A stretch of DNA of 64,000 bases from the NCBI RefSeq assembly GCF_000411975.1, contig NZ_ASXG01000154.1:62001-126000 (forward strand), read 5' to 3'. Origin of the DNA: Amycolatopsis orientalis DSM 43388 (GTDB lineage Bacteria > Actinomycetota > Actinomycetes > Mycobacteriales > Pseudonocardiaceae). Positions 16,654 through 26,016 of the stretch are shown here, one piece after another. Position 1 is the stretch's first letter; every line of letters starts with the position of its first letter. The notes below the pieces were generated by a model. That model was not told the DNA's origin, made no database searches, and worked only from the letters and a program-made list of their open reading frames with translations. The position numbers and the translations under genes are program-made.

Positions 16654-17517
16654 TCAGCGCGGCAGGGGATGGTGGGGACTCGGCGTTCCGACTGCGGATG
16701 AGCCCGGATAGCCGAGGGAAAGAGTCAGACCAAAGTCTGCAAAAAGTGGTGCAGCAAGGGGTTTGACCTGCTCTGGATGAGTCAAGGTCGGGGTGTGGGC
16801 TGCGCCTCGGATTACGTGCACCTCGCTCGCGTTCGGGAGGCGTTCGCTCAGCAGGTCCATGCGGTCGCGCGGAAGCGAAACGTCCTTTTCTCCCCACATG
16901 AGGAGCGTCGGGCAGGTGATTTCGTTCAGCCGATCCGAGACGTCGTCTCGCTCCAGAAGGCAGCGCGCGGCTGGACCCAGCGGCAGCGCGGGAGTGGCGC
17001 GCCATCGTGCGCGTAGTTCGTCGCGCAGATCGGATTCTCCGAGTAGCTGCGTCGACAGGGGTATGGTCAGGTCATCAAGAGGGCCGTGTTCGCGCAAGGC
17101 AGCGAACATGTCGCAGTAGGCTGCCTTGTCGGTTGGGTCGCACGGTGTTGCTTCGGTGTCCCATAGAACCAGAGCTGCGACCCGTTCGGGTGCCAGCAAT
17201 GCGGTTCGTAGCGCTGTGAAGCCGCCCTGAGACAGTCCACCTGCGACAGCGCGTTCGACGTCGAGGTGGTCCAGCAAGGCGAGTGCGTCCCGAGCCTGGT
17301 CCCAATAGGTGTATGACGTGCCGGGTTCGTCGTCCGGGGTTTGTCCATGGCCCCGGGCGTCCCAGGTGATCAGACGCCACTCCGGTGCGAGCGCCGATGC
17401 TTGCGGCGAGAACGTTGAGTGGTCCAGGAAGTAGCCGTGTCCCAGGAGCAAGGCCGGTCCGTCTCCCCCGGTGTCGGTGAAGAAGATCGGGCGGTCGTTG
17501 ACTGTCACCGTGGGCAT
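16654..17517 (-). CDS. Alpha/beta-hydrolase
   Basis: A 287-residue alpha/beta-hydrolase fold protein. The oxyanion segment is LLLGHGYFLDHSTF, and the nucleophile elbow is GGLSQGGFTA (Ser). The acid is in LLMWGEKDVSLPRDR and the His in IRGAAHTPTLTHPEQV, so the triad is complete. It resembles 3-oxoadipate enol-lactonase/haloperoxidase-type hydrolases, but the substrate is not predictable. ATG at 17517 has GGAGG 8 nt upstream. A Pro/Ser-rich tail of about 25 residues follows the last conserved strand. Its position between the SMR pair and the MarR gene suggests a shared detoxification role. Confidence 0.85.
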   Translation of the reverse strand: MPTVTVNDRPIFFTDTGGDGPALLLGHGYFLDHSTFSPQASALAPEWRLITWDARGHGQTPDDEPGTSYTYWDQARDALALLDHLDVERAVAGGLSQGGFTALRTALLAPERVAALVLWDTEATPCDPTDKAAYCDMFAALREHGPLDDLTIPLSTQLLGESDLRDELRARWRATPALPLGPAARCLLERDDVSDRLNEITCPTLLMWGEKDVSLPRDRMDLLSERLPNASEVHVIRGAAHTPTLTHPEQVKPLAAPLFADFGLTLSLGYPGSSAVGTPSPHHPLPR

Positions 17518-17647
17518 CGGCTGGCCTCCAGGTTCGTCGCATGCGAAGGTGCAGCGTAGTGACAAATCATGAGCACGGGTCCGCGGCCAGAACTGCCTGG
17601 TTCGCTGCCAGCTGGCGGATTTCGGTCGGACGTCGGGCTGGATACGG

Positions 17648-18049
17648 TCAGTCGCAGGCTTTCGCCGAATCGGTTGAGCCGCCAGCGAGTTTGAGGCAGA
17701 TGACTCCGGCGATGATCACTGCGAGGAACAGGATTCGGAGCGGGCCAAGGTTTTCGCCGAAGATGATCGCGCCGAAGATCGCGGCGCCGCTGGCACCGAT
17801 GCCGGTCCAGACCGCATAACCGACGCCCACGTCGATGGTGCGTAAGGCAAGGCTGAGCGTGAAGATCGTCGCGGCAGCCGTTACCACTGTGGCGATTGAC
17901 CACGGCAGGTTGGTGAAGCCGCGGCTGCCGTCCGTGCTGACGGCGAACGCAATTTCGCAGACTCCGGCGAAGAGGAGAATCCCCCACGCTCGGCGAGTGG
18001 TCTGCGTCTTCGTCGGTGTGATGGCTGCTGCTTCGGGCTGAACGGACAC
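17648..18049 (-). CDS. SMR-family efflux subunit (second of pair)
   Basis: A 133-residue small multidrug resistance protein with four membrane helices. The first is WGILLFAGVCEIAFAVSTDG, with the essential membrane Glu in the family position. The loop VGVGYAVWTGIGASGAAIFGAIIFGE is the SMR signature. A 20-residue cytoplasmic N-terminal extension precedes helix 1. It lies 33 bp downstream of another SMR gene. Paired SMRs in tandem (EbrAB, YkkCD, NepAB) work as heterodimers, so a heteromeric exporter of cationic or guanidinium-type compounds is inferred. Confidence 0.88.
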   Translation of the reverse strand: MSVQPEAAAITPTKTQTTRRAWGILLFAGVCEIAFAVSTDGSRGFTNLPWSIATVVTAAATIFTLSLALRTIDVGVGYAVWTGIGASGAAIFGAIIFGENLGPLRILFLAVIIAGVICLKLAGGSTDSAKACD

Positions 18050-18082
18050 GGCGAGAATCCTTTCGGGAGAGAGAAGGCCGGG

Positions 18083-18400
18083 TCAGACACCGGTCAACTG
18101 GAGACCGACGATGCCGCAGATCACCAGGCCGAATCCGATGAGCTTGCGCCAGTTGAGCTTCTCCTTGAAGATCAGCGCGCCCAGCAGCACGATGCCGACC
18201 GAACCGAGACCGGTCCAGATCGCGTAGCCGACGCCGACGTCGAGGGTCAGCAGGGCGCGGCTGAGGAAGAAGATGCCGCCGGCCGCCATGACCAGCGTGA
18301 ACACGGACGGCCACAGCTTGGTGAATCCGTTCGTGGCGTTGGCTCCAAGCGCGAAGGCGATCTCGAAGAACACAGCGATGCCGAGGTAAAGCCAGTGCAT
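18083..18400 (-). CDS. SMR-family efflux subunit (first of pair)
   Basis: A 105-residue small multidrug resistance protein of normal length with four helices. It opens MHWLYLGIAVFFEIAFALGANATNGFTKLWPS and carries the signature LDVGVGYAIWTGLGSVGIVLLGALIFKE. The conserved Glu sits in helix 1. ATG at 18400 has CGGAGA about 5 nt upstream. The frame to 18499 runs back through the promoter and is rejected. It is co-transcribed with the second SMR gene. A dyad at 18470-18488 shares sequence with the MarR-gene operator. No guanidine riboswitch motif was seen in the leader. Confidence 0.88.
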   Translation of the reverse strand: MHWLYLGIAVFFEIAFALGANATNGFTKLWPSVFTLVMAAGGIFFLSRALLTLDVGVGYAIWTGLGSVGIVLLGALIFKEKLNWRKLIGFGLVICGIVGLQLTGV

Positions 18401-18469
18401 GGTTTCTCCGGAGGCGAGTGAGGTCGGAAGCTGCTCGGCGCCCTCGCCGGCGACGCCCCCCCAGGTAGT

Positions 18470-18488
18470 TACATGTGCAATATATGTA
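18470..18488 (-). promoter_or_regulatory. Candidate MarR operator before the SMR pair
   Basis: TACAT-gtgcaatat-ATGTA, a 5-bp-arm dyad 70 bp upstream of the first SMR start. Its ACATGTGC string is shared with the dyad before the MarR gene (16583-16609), and both continue with ATGNAT at similar spacing. Confidence 0.5.
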
Positions 18489-18580
18489 TGTCGAATCAAA
18501 TAGGCAAGAGGGTTCCGGCCGATCCGTCGCGGTGGGAGCGAGTTGGGGCTGCCAGCGGCGAGATCGGGCCAAAAGAGGTG

Positions 18581-18955
18581 CTGACCAGGTATTCGCCGCT
18601 GAGCGGCAACGGCAGTTCGGGCGAGGCGAAGTCGGAGCCGGAGAGTTCAGTGCAGCCCATTCGCGCACCGCGCGGGCCGAGCGGCCGGGCGGGCCGGGCC
18701 AAGAATCGAGACCTCCACGAGATCGTCCGTCGAGAGACGACGGCGGCCAAGCGTGGACAAGGCCTCGGTAATGATGGAACGGAGCACGCGGGGGGCATGG
18801 ACTTACGTGGAGCCGCGCCGGTCCGGGCGCATTAGGCCACCCTGGAGGTCGCGTCCGAACTGGGCAATCTGGCCGCACCGGCGGTTGGGAATCACGGGCG
18901 CCGGGGCAAAACGAGTCCTGGCACCGAGGCCGGTATTCGCCGCTGAGCGGCAACG
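18581..18955. repeat. Two palindromic repeat copies in the SMR-aceB gap
   Basis: The gap 18401-19255 (855 bp) lies between the divergent SMR pair and the aceB end, and no gene is recognisable in it. Copies lie at 18594-18610 (cgccgctgagcggcaac, preceded by the ctgaccag flank at 18581-18588) and 18935-18955 (ttcgccgctgagcggcaacgg). Apart from these, a long palindrome and two stems near aceB, the gap appears to be non-coding. Confidence 0.7.
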
Positions 18956-19092
18956 GCGAACGCACGCTTCGGCAAGCCACCCGAGATTTCCTGGCAGAGC
19001 ATCGACAGCGGCCGAGCACGGAGGTCGGAAACGCCCAAGAACCCGAGCCAAGCAAGGCAGCAACCGAGAACACCGGGAACTCCCCAAACCGA

Positions 19093-19135
19093 AACCCGCG
19101 CTCTTTCGCCGCTGAGCGGCGAAAGAGCGCGGGTT
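19093..19135. repeat. 43-nt perfect palindrome containing the repeat core
   Basis: Two 21-bp arms (19093-19113 and 19115-19135) are perfectly complementary around a single G. The centre is the family core ttcgccgctgagcggcgaa, extended outward by aacccgcgctc / gagcgcgggtt. It is the longest member of the dispersed family. It could act as a bidirectional terminator downstream of aceB or form a cruciform. Confidence 0.85.
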
Positions 19136-19146
19136 CGGAAAGACCC

Positions 19147-19249
19147 GGGCCCGGTGGCGGGGAGCCTCCGCCACCGGACCCGTCCCCTGCACCATCCCAA
19201 AAGTGGTGCGGGGTAACCGGTCGCCGGTGGTCAGGTCACTGGCGACCGG
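19147..19249 (-). terminator. Tandem stem-loops downstream of aceB
   Basis: Two stems follow the minus-strand aceB stop at 19256. The first is ccggtcgcc / ggcgaccgg (19217-19225 and 19241-19249). The second is a 14-bp stem with one mismatch, gggcccggtggcgg / ccgccaccggaccc (19147-19160 and 19168-19181). Together with the 43-nt palindrome they make three consecutive hairpins. Confidence 0.75.
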
Positions 19250-19255
19250 AGCCGG

Positions 19256-20860
19256 TCACCGCTCGGTCAGGTAGCGGGCGTAGGCGACGGTCGTGAGGAA
19301 GCTCGGCAGCTTCTCGCCGAGGGCGGTTTCGGTGAAGATCGCGCGGGCGTCGTCGAGGCGGGCCGACGGGCCGAGGTCCGCGCGGACCTTCGCCAGTTCG
19401 TCGTCCAGGAATTCGACAGCCAGTTCGTGGGTCAGCGCCGTGCCGTCCTCGAGCTTCGTACCGTTGCGGATCCACTGCCACACCTGGCACCGCGCGATCT
19501 CGGCCGTCGCGGCGTCTTCCATGAGGTTGTGGATCGCCGCGGCACCGGTGCCGCGCAACCAGGAGTCGATGTAGCGGAGAGCGACGTTGATGTTCGCTCG
19601 CACCCCCGCCTCGGTGACCTCGCCGCCGGCGCTCGCGACGTCGAGCAGGTCGGAAGCCTCGACCGTTACGTCCTCGCGCAGCTTGCCGAGCTGGTTCGGC
19701 CAGCCACCGAGGACCTGGTCGAACACCTCGCGGCACACCGGAACCAGGCCGGGGTGCGCGACCCACGAGCCGTCGAAGCCGTCGCCGGCCTCGCGTTCCT
19801 TGTCCTGGCGGACCTTCTCCAGCGCGTGCTCGTTGGTCGCCGGGTCCTTGCTCGGGATGAACGCCGCCATCCCGCCGATCGCGTGCGCCCCGCGGCGGTG
19901 GCAGGTGCTGACGAGCAGTTCGGTGTAAGCGCGCATGAAGGGGACCGTCATCGTCACCTGGGCGCGGTCCGGCAGCACGAAGTCGGCACCGTGCGCGGAA
20001 AAGTTCTTGATGACGCTGAAGATGTAGTCCCAACGTCCGGCGTTCAGACCGGCCGCGTGCTCGCGGAGTTCGTAGAGGATCTCGTCCATCTCGAACGCCG
20101 CGGTGATCGTCTCGATCAGCACGGTCGCCCGGATGGTGCCGCGCGGGATGCCGAGTTCCTTTTGCGCCAGCAGGAACACGTCGTTCCACAAGCGCGCTTC
20201 CTGGTGGCTTTCCAGCTTCGGCAGGTAGAAGTACGGGCCGCTGCCGCGCGCCAGGAGCTGGCGGGCGTTGTGGAAGAAGTACAGGCCGAAGTCGACGAGG
20301 CTCGCCGAGACCGGGCGGCCGTCGATGCGGATGTGCTTCTCGACCAGGTGCCAGCCGCGGGGACGGGCGACGATCGTCGCCGGGTCGTCGCCGATCGTGT
20401 AGCGCTTGCCGGCCTCGGTGGTGAAGTCGATGTTGCGGCGGATGGCGTCGAACAGGTTGAGCTGTCCGTCGATGACGTTGTGCCAGGTCGGCGAGGTCGC
20501 GTCCTCGAAGTCCGCCAGCCACACCTTCGCGCCGGAGTTGAGCGCGTTGACCGTCATCTTGCGGTCGGTCGGGCCGGTGATCTCGACGCGGCGGTCCTCC
20601 AGGCCGGGCGCGACGGGAGCGACGTGCCAGCTCTCGTCCGACCGGATCGACCGGGTCTGCGGCAGGAAGTCCAGCTGCTCCTCCCCCGACTGCAGCCGCT
20701 CGCGACGGCGGCGGCGCTCGTCGAGGAGTTCGCGGCGGCGTCCGGCGAAGGTGTTGTCGAGTTTGGCTACGAAGTCCAGAGCTGCCGGGGTGAGGATCTC
20801 GGCGAACCGGCCGTCGGCGGGCCCGGTGACCTCGAGGCGGGTGTTCAGCGTGTCAGCCAT
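19256..20860 (-). CDS. aceB: Malate synthase A
   Basis: A 534-residue malate synthase condensing glyoxylate with acetyl-CoA, the second step of the glyoxylate shunt. [28 protein letters not shown] is the active-site strand with the family Asp-Glu-Asp pattern. [57 protein letters not shown] and AFIPSKDP are the expected magnesium/glyoxylate motifs. Length matches the A isoform (about 530) and not the 720-residue G form used by mycobacteria. It lies 70 bp downstream of aceA on the same strand, with a hairpin in the gap. Confidence 0.95.
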   Translation of the reverse strand: MADTLNTRLEVTGPADGRFAEILTPAALDFVAKLDNTFAGRRRELLDERRRRRERLQSGEEQLDFLPQTRSIRSDESWHVAPVAPGLEDRRVEITGPTDRKMTVNALNSGAKVWLADFEDATSPTWHNVIDGQLNLFDAIRRNIDFTTEAGKRYTIGDDPATIVARPRGWHLVEKHIRIDGRPVSASLVDFGLYFFHNARQLLARGSGPYFYLPKLESHQEARLWNDVFLLAQKELGIPRGTIRATVLIETITAAFEMDEILYELREHAAGLNAGRWDYIFSVIKNFSAHGADFVLPDRAQVTMTVPFMRAYTELLVSTCHRRGAHAIGGMAAFIPSKDPATNEHALEKVRQDKEREAGDGFDGSWVAHPGLVPVCREVFDQVLGGWPNQLGKLREDVTVEASDLLDVASAGGEVTEAGVRANINVALRYIDSWLRGTGAAAIHNLMEDAATAEIARCQVWQWIRNGTKLEDGTALTHELAVEFLDDELAKVRADLGPSARLDDARAIFTETALGEKLPSFLTTVAYARYLTER

Positions 20861-20893
20861 CTCGTACCTCCGCGAAGGGGGAAAGGAAAGGGG

Positions 20894-20921
20894 CGGGCCG
20901 GCGACCGGAATCGCCGGCCCG
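20894..20921 (-). terminator. Intergenic hairpin between aceA and aceB
   Basis: A perfect 11-bp stem cgggccggcga / tcgccggcccg with a 6-nt loop, 10 bp past the aceA stop and 33 bp before the aceB start. It is likely a partial terminator or mRNA-stabilising stem that sets the aceA:aceB ratio. GGGGGAAAGG between hairpin and aceB provides the ribosome site region. Confidence 0.6.
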
Positions 20922-20930
20922 CGGGGTGCG

Positions 20931-22220
<1,290 letters not shown>

Positions 22221-22232
22221 CGGACTCTCCCG

Positions 22233-22380
22233 TGTTGCGAAGTTTGCGATTGCTCGCCTTGCCTGGTCACAACCCTGACACGAGCCCGAAAACGCGGTCT
22301 ACCGCTCCAATTTGCCAATTTCTGCGAAGATTGCCTAGCATGTTGCAAAGGTTGCGAATCAGCGGTTCGCAATCGCAGCG
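22233..22380. promoter_or_regulatory. RamB-like binding sites in the aceA-ramB divergent region
   Basis: Motifs resembling the corynebacterial RamB consensus (A/G)AACTTTGCAAA occur at 22233-22245 (reverse complement CAAACTTCGCAAC), 22342-22357 (ttgcaaaggttgcgaa) and 22364-22372 (ggttcgcaa). They cover the likely promoters of both genes and suggest autoregulated, acetate-responsive control. The match is by eye against a remembered consensus. Confidence 0.55.
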
Positions 22381-22449
22381 AAAATTCGCGGGCTTGATCG
22401 TTCACGTAATCGTTCAGGCCCGGAAACCTTCCGGCCGGACGGAGCACCC

Positions 22450-23874
22450 ATGGACAAAACTTTCGCCGGAGCGAGGCTGCGGCATCTTCGCGAAAGCCGG
22501 TCGATGAGCCAGGCGGATCTCGCCCGTGTGCTCGAGATCTCACCCAGTTATCTCAATCAGATCGAGCACAACTCGCGCCCGCTGACCGTGCCGGTGCTGC
22601 TGCGGATCACGCAGGCGTTCGGGGTCGACACCGAGTTCTTCGCCAACAACGACACCTCGCGGCTCGTCGCCGATGTGAAAGAAGCCCTGCTCGACGAGGT
22701 CGTGGGCATCGAGGCGACCACGAGCGAGCTGAACGAGCTGGCCAGCAACCTGCCGTCGATCGCCCAGGCGCTGGTGAAACTGCACCGCAGCTACCGCAAC
22801 GCCGTCGAGAGCACGGCCGCGCTGACCACGGAAAACGGGCTCGGCCTGCACGGGAGCGCCGCGGCGCCGTTGCCGCACGAGGAGGTTCGCGACTTCTTCT
22901 ACGAGCGGGAGAACTACGTCGCCGAACTGGACGAGCGGGCGGAGAAGATGGCCGCGCAGATCCCGTTGCGCCGCGGGTCGGTGCTGGGGTCGCTCAAGGA
23001 ACGGCTCTGGCAGCGCTACGGCGTCGACGTGACAAACGAGGGCATCAACGAATCCGCGGGTGAACAGCACCGATACGAGCCGGCGACGCGGGTGTTGCGG
23101 CTGGCCCCGAGCCTGCGCGTCGGACAGCAGGCGTTCCGGATGGCCTCCCAGATCGCACTGCTGGAATACGACGACTTGATCACCGAACTCGCCGATTCGT
23201 GGGCGTTTTCCGGCCCGGCCGCTCGGACGCTCGCGCGCGTCGGCCTGGCGAACTACTTCGCCGGCGCGCTGATCCTGCCGTACGGCCCGTTCCTGGCCGC
23301 GGCCGAGGAGTTCCGGTACGACATCGAGCGGCTTTGCGACCACTTCGGCGTCGGGTTCGAGACCACGTGCCACCGACTGTCGACTCTTCAACGGCCAAAA
23401 CAGCGCGGCGTGCCGTTCTCGTTCGTGCGGGTCGACCGGGCCGGGAACATGTCGAAACGCCAGTCAGCGGCGGGTTTCCACTTCTCGCGCGTCGGCGGCG
23501 CTTGCCCGTTGTGGAACATCTACGAGGCCTTCACCTCGCCGGGCAAGATCCTCACGCAGATCGCGGCGTTGCCGGACGGGAAGCGATACTTCTGGGTCGC
23601 GCGGACGGTGTCGCGCAACATCGGCGGGTACGGCAGCCCGGGCAAGACGTTCACGGTCGGCCTCGGCTGCGAACTTCGGCACGCTGGCCGGCTGATCTAC
23701 TCGACCGGCCTTGACCTGGACGAACCCGCCGCCGCGACGCCGATCGGCATGGGCTGCAAGGTCTGCGACCGGCCGGCTTGTTCGCAACGCGCGTTTCCGG
23801 CGATCGGCAAACCGCTCACGGTGGACGAAAACACCAGCACCTTCGTCCCGTACCCGGCGGTGCCGAAGACGTGA
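22450..23874 (+). CDS. ramB: RamB-type XRE/ScfR regulator of acetate metabolism
   Basis: A 474-residue regulator. The N-terminal XRE helix-turn-helix (RLRHLRESRSMSQADLARVLEISPSYLNQIEHNSRPLTVPVL, residues about 9-60) is followed by an IrrE/DUF955-like domain (RVGQQAFRMASQIALLEYDDLI, ARVGLANYFAGALILPYGPF). The ScfR C-terminal domain carries a Cys cluster, GCKVCDRPACSQRAFP. This architecture is that of RamB, which represses aceA/aceB in Corynebacterium, and its mycobacterial homologue Rv0465c. Its divergent position next to aceA supports the name. ATG at 22450 has GGAG about 8 nt upstream. Confidence 0.88.
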   Translation: MDKTFAGARLRHLRESRSMSQADLARVLEISPSYLNQIEHNSRPLTVPVLLRITQAFGVDTEFFANNDTSRLVADVKEALLDEVVGIEATTSELNELASNLPSIAQALVKLHRSYRNAVESTAALTTENGLGLHGSAAAPLPHEEVRDFFYERENYVAELDERAEKMAAQIPLRRGSVLGSLKERLWQRYGVDVTNEGINESAGEQHRYEPATRVLRLAPSLRVGQQAFRMASQIALLEYDDLITELADSWAFSGPAARTLARVGLANYFAGALILPYGPFLAAAEEFRYDIERLCDHFGVGFETTCHRLSTLQRPKQRGVPFSFVRVDRAGNMSKRQSAAGFHFSRVGGACPLWNIYEAFTSPGKILTQIAALPDGKRYFWVARTVSRNIGGYGSPGKTFTVGLGCELRHAGRLIYSTGLDLDEPAAATPIGMGCKVCDRPACSQRAFPAIGKPLTVDENTSTFVPYPAVPKT

Positions 23875-23935
23875 ACGCAGCCAGTGACATGAGTGCCCCG
23901 GACGTGTTCACCGGGTGCGAAGTACATTCACCCGA

Positions 23936-25192
23936 GTGCACGACATCGACACGGTGAACGCAGAACTGGTCGAGCAGGCCGCCGAACGGCTCTCGGGCGT
24001 GGTCACACGTACGCCCCTGGAGCCCAACGCGCGTCTCTCGTCCCGCGTAGACGCGCGCGTCTGGCTTAAGCGCGAAGACCAGCAGACGGTCCGCTCGTAC
24101 AAGATCCGCGGCGCGTACAACTTCATCGTGCAGCTCGACGCCGAGACGCGGGCCCGCGGTGTCGTGTGTGCGAGCGCCGGCAACCACGCCCAAGGCGTCG
24201 CGTACGCGTGTCGCCGTTTAGGGGCGAATGGTCGCGTGTACGTGCCGGGCACGACGCCTCGGCAGAAGCGCGAACGTATTGCGGCGCTCGGTGGCGCACA
24301 CATCGAGGTCATCGTCGTCGGAGAGACCTACGAAGACGCCTTCGCCGCCGCGAAGGACGACGCTCACCGCACAGGGGCGACGCTCGTGCCGGCATTCGAC
24401 GACGTCCGCACTGTCGCCGGTCAGGGCACTGTCGCGCTCGAAGTGGTCTCGCAGCTCGGCTTCGTGCCGGATGTCCTGGTCGTGCCGGTGGGCGGCGGTG
24501 GGCTACTGGCCGGGATCGCGACGTGGGTTCGTGAGCGGCATCCGGACATCCGGGTCGTCGGCGTCGAACCGGCGGGCGCGATGTGCATGGCAGCTGCTCT
24601 CGAAGCGGGCGAGCCGGTGCGGATCGATGCGGTCGACCCGTTCGTGGACGGTGCCGCGGTGCGCGAGGCTGGCCAAGTGACGTTCCCGTTGATCCGGGAC
24701 AGCGGCGCGGAACTGACATCCGTCGACGAGGGCGCGGTGTGTACGGAGATGCTGTCGATGTACCAATCGGACGGCATCATCGCCGAGCCCGCGGGTGCGC
24801 TCGCGGCTGCTTCGCTCGGCACCAGCGTGCAGGTCGAGCCCGGGCAGACGGTGGTGTGCATCGTGTCCGGCGGCAACAACGACGTGAGCCGGTACAGCGA
24901 AATCCTCGAACGTTCGCTGATGCACGAGGGGTTGAAACACTACTTCCTCGTCAGCTTCCCGCAGGAACCCGGGGCGCTCCGGCGGTTCCTTGACGAAATC
25001 CTCGGTCCGGAGGACGACATCACGCGGTTCGAGTACGTGAAGCGCAACAATCGCGAGATCGGTCCGGCGCTGATCGGCGTCGAGATCCCGCGGCGCGCGG
25101 ACCTGCCCGGGCTCCTGGCGCGGCTGGAGAAGAGCCCGCTGCAGGTGGAGCGGGTGGAACCGGGGAGTCCGTTGTTCCACTTCCTTCTCTGA
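23936..25192 (+). CDS. ilvA: Threonine ammonia-lyase (threonine deaminase)
   Basis: A 418-residue fold-type II PLP enzyme converting threonine to 2-oxobutanoate, the entry to isoleucine synthesis. The PLP lysine is in VRSYKIRGAYN (Lys56). SAGNHAQGVAYACRRLG is the phosphate-side loop, and VPVGGGGLLAGIA is the glycine loop. A single C-terminal ACT-like domain (LKHYFLVSFPQEPGALRRFLDEIL) is the short regulated form. A TACATT -10 (23923-23928) lies exactly 7 nt before GTG 23936, so a leaderless start there is preferred over GTG 23915. No other ilv gene is adjacent. Confidence 0.93.
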   Translation: MHDIDTVNAELVEQAAERLSGVVTRTPLEPNARLSSRVDARVWLKREDQQTVRSYKIRGAYNFIVQLDAETRARGVVCASAGNHAQGVAYACRRLGANGRVYVPGTTPRQKRERIAALGGAHIEVIVVGETYEDAFAAAKDDAHRTGATLVPAFDDVRTVAGQGTVALEVVSQLGFVPDVLVVPVGGGGLLAGIATWVRERHPDIRVVGVEPAGAMCMAAALEAGEPVRIDAVDPFVDGAAVREAGQVTFPLIRDSGAELTSVDEGAVCTEMLSMYQSDGIIAEPAGALAAASLGTSVQVEPGQTVVCIVSGGNNDVSRYSEILERSLMHEGLKHYFLVSFPQEPGALRRFLDEILGPEDDITRFEYVKRNNREIGPALIGVEIPRRADLPGLLARLEKSPLQVERVEPGSPLFHFLL

Positions 25193-25193
25193 G

Positions 25194-25436
25194 CTTCGCT
25201 GAGGTGCCGCTGGGCTGGCTTGCCTGGGGAACGCTTCGGTCTCTGGGCTGCCGCAGGTTGGCGACGTTGGTCCCTGCTCCGGCGACGCTCCGCCGCTCCG
25301 TCTGCGCCACCGACAACGGGAATCGCGCACTCGGCTTCGGCGGCTTGCTGTCTACCGTCTGGATGCCGCCCATACGGGTGTCACGCTGAAGCGTTCACTC
25401 GCCCCTCGCGTCCGCGCCGATGGCACCTCAGCGAAG
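25194..25436. repeat. Nested inverted repeats, MITE-like segment after ilvA
   Basis: A perfect 15-bp inverted repeat cttcgctgaggtgcc (25194-25208) / ggcacctcagcgaag (25422-25436) bounds about 213 bp. A second nested pair aacgcttc (about 25230-25237) / gaagcgtt (25388-25395) lies inside. There is no ORF with convincing coding character. The outline resembles a small non-autonomous element, but no target-site duplication was identified. Confidence 0.45.
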
Positions 25437-25525
25437 GTCGTCTTCGTCGACGAAGCAGAGGCGAAGGCGAGGGCGGAGCCGTCTCGTGTAGGTGCCGGGC
25501 GGAAGGCGTGCAGACCGTTCACCGC

Positions 25526-25599
25526 CGCCGTTGATTGGCTAATCGAGCAGCACCGCATCGCATTTCCGCTGGTCAGCGCGATTCGCCAAAAAACGGCAA
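25526..25599. repeat. Two palindromic repeat copies before the SnoaL-like gene
   Basis: A degenerate copy at 25526-25545 (cgccgttgattggctaatcg) and an A-centred copy at 25582-25599 (ttcgccaaaaaacggcaa). The second is preceded by ctggtcagcg (25569-25578), the flank seen at other copies. The second ends 7 bp from the stop of the minus-strand gene. Confidence 0.65.
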
Positions 25600-25605
25600 C
25601 ACAGG

Positions 25606-25950
25606 TCAGTCGAGTTCGGCGCTGCCCTCGCGGTAGATCTTCGCCGACTTGATGCGGTCGCCGGACAGCCGATAGAACCCGGCGATGGCGAAAACGTGGT
25701 CCTCGCCGTTGTGGGTGAGTCGCTCCGTCAACTGGGCGGCGACCTGGTCACCGTCTGCGAGAACGTTTTCGACCGCCAGCGTCGGGAGAAGTTGTTCCAT
25801 GGCACCGCTGAACAGCTCGGTGAGTTCGTCGCGTCCGCGCGCGACGCTGCTTCCGGTGATCCAGACCGCGTCGTCGGTAAAGCCGTCGAGGAGCGCCTGG
25901 AGGTCGCGGTTGTTGAAGGCGGCGACGTGCCGATGGAGGGCTTCGCTCAT
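25606..25950 (-). CDS. SnoaL-like / NTF2-fold protein
   Basis: A 114-residue single-domain protein of the nuclear transport factor 2 fold: MSEALHRHVAAFNNRDLQALLDGFTDDAVWITGSSVARGRDEL, followed by FAIAGFYRLSGDRIKSAKIYREG. Such proteins range from polyketide cyclases to ketosteroid-isomerase-like enzymes and stress proteins, so no reaction is assigned. TAGCCT lies 6 nt before ATG at 25950 on the minus strand, consistent with a leaderless mRNA. It appears monocistronic, with the next same-strand gene upstream ending 66 bp away. Confidence 0.82.
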   Translation of the reverse strand: MSEALHRHVAAFNNRDLQALLDGFTDDAVWITGSSVARGRDELTELFSGAMEQLLPTLAVENVLADGDQVAAQLTERLTHNGEDHVFAIAGFYRLSGDRIKSAKIYREGSAELD

Positions 25951-26016
25951 AAGGCGAGGCTATCGGCGCTGTCAGGTCATTTTCGGCACCGAACTCGACG
26001 CGCGGCTGCGCTGGCG

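Noticed and set aside
18401-18470. Guanidine riboswitch before the SMR genes
   Set aside because: SMR pairs are often under guanidine-I/II/III riboswitches, but none of the conserved motifs I know was visible in this leader.
17505-19073. 522-codon minus-strand open frame
   Set aside because: It runs out of frame across the SMR genes, palindromes and intergenic DNA, and its composition is Arg/Pro-rich, as expected for a GC-rich shadow.
24213-24231. Palindrome-like tcgccgtttaggggcgaat inside ilvA
   Set aside because: It encodes the conserved ilvA segment ACRRLGANG with no length change and has a weaker match in the left-centre, so coding chance is the simpler reading.
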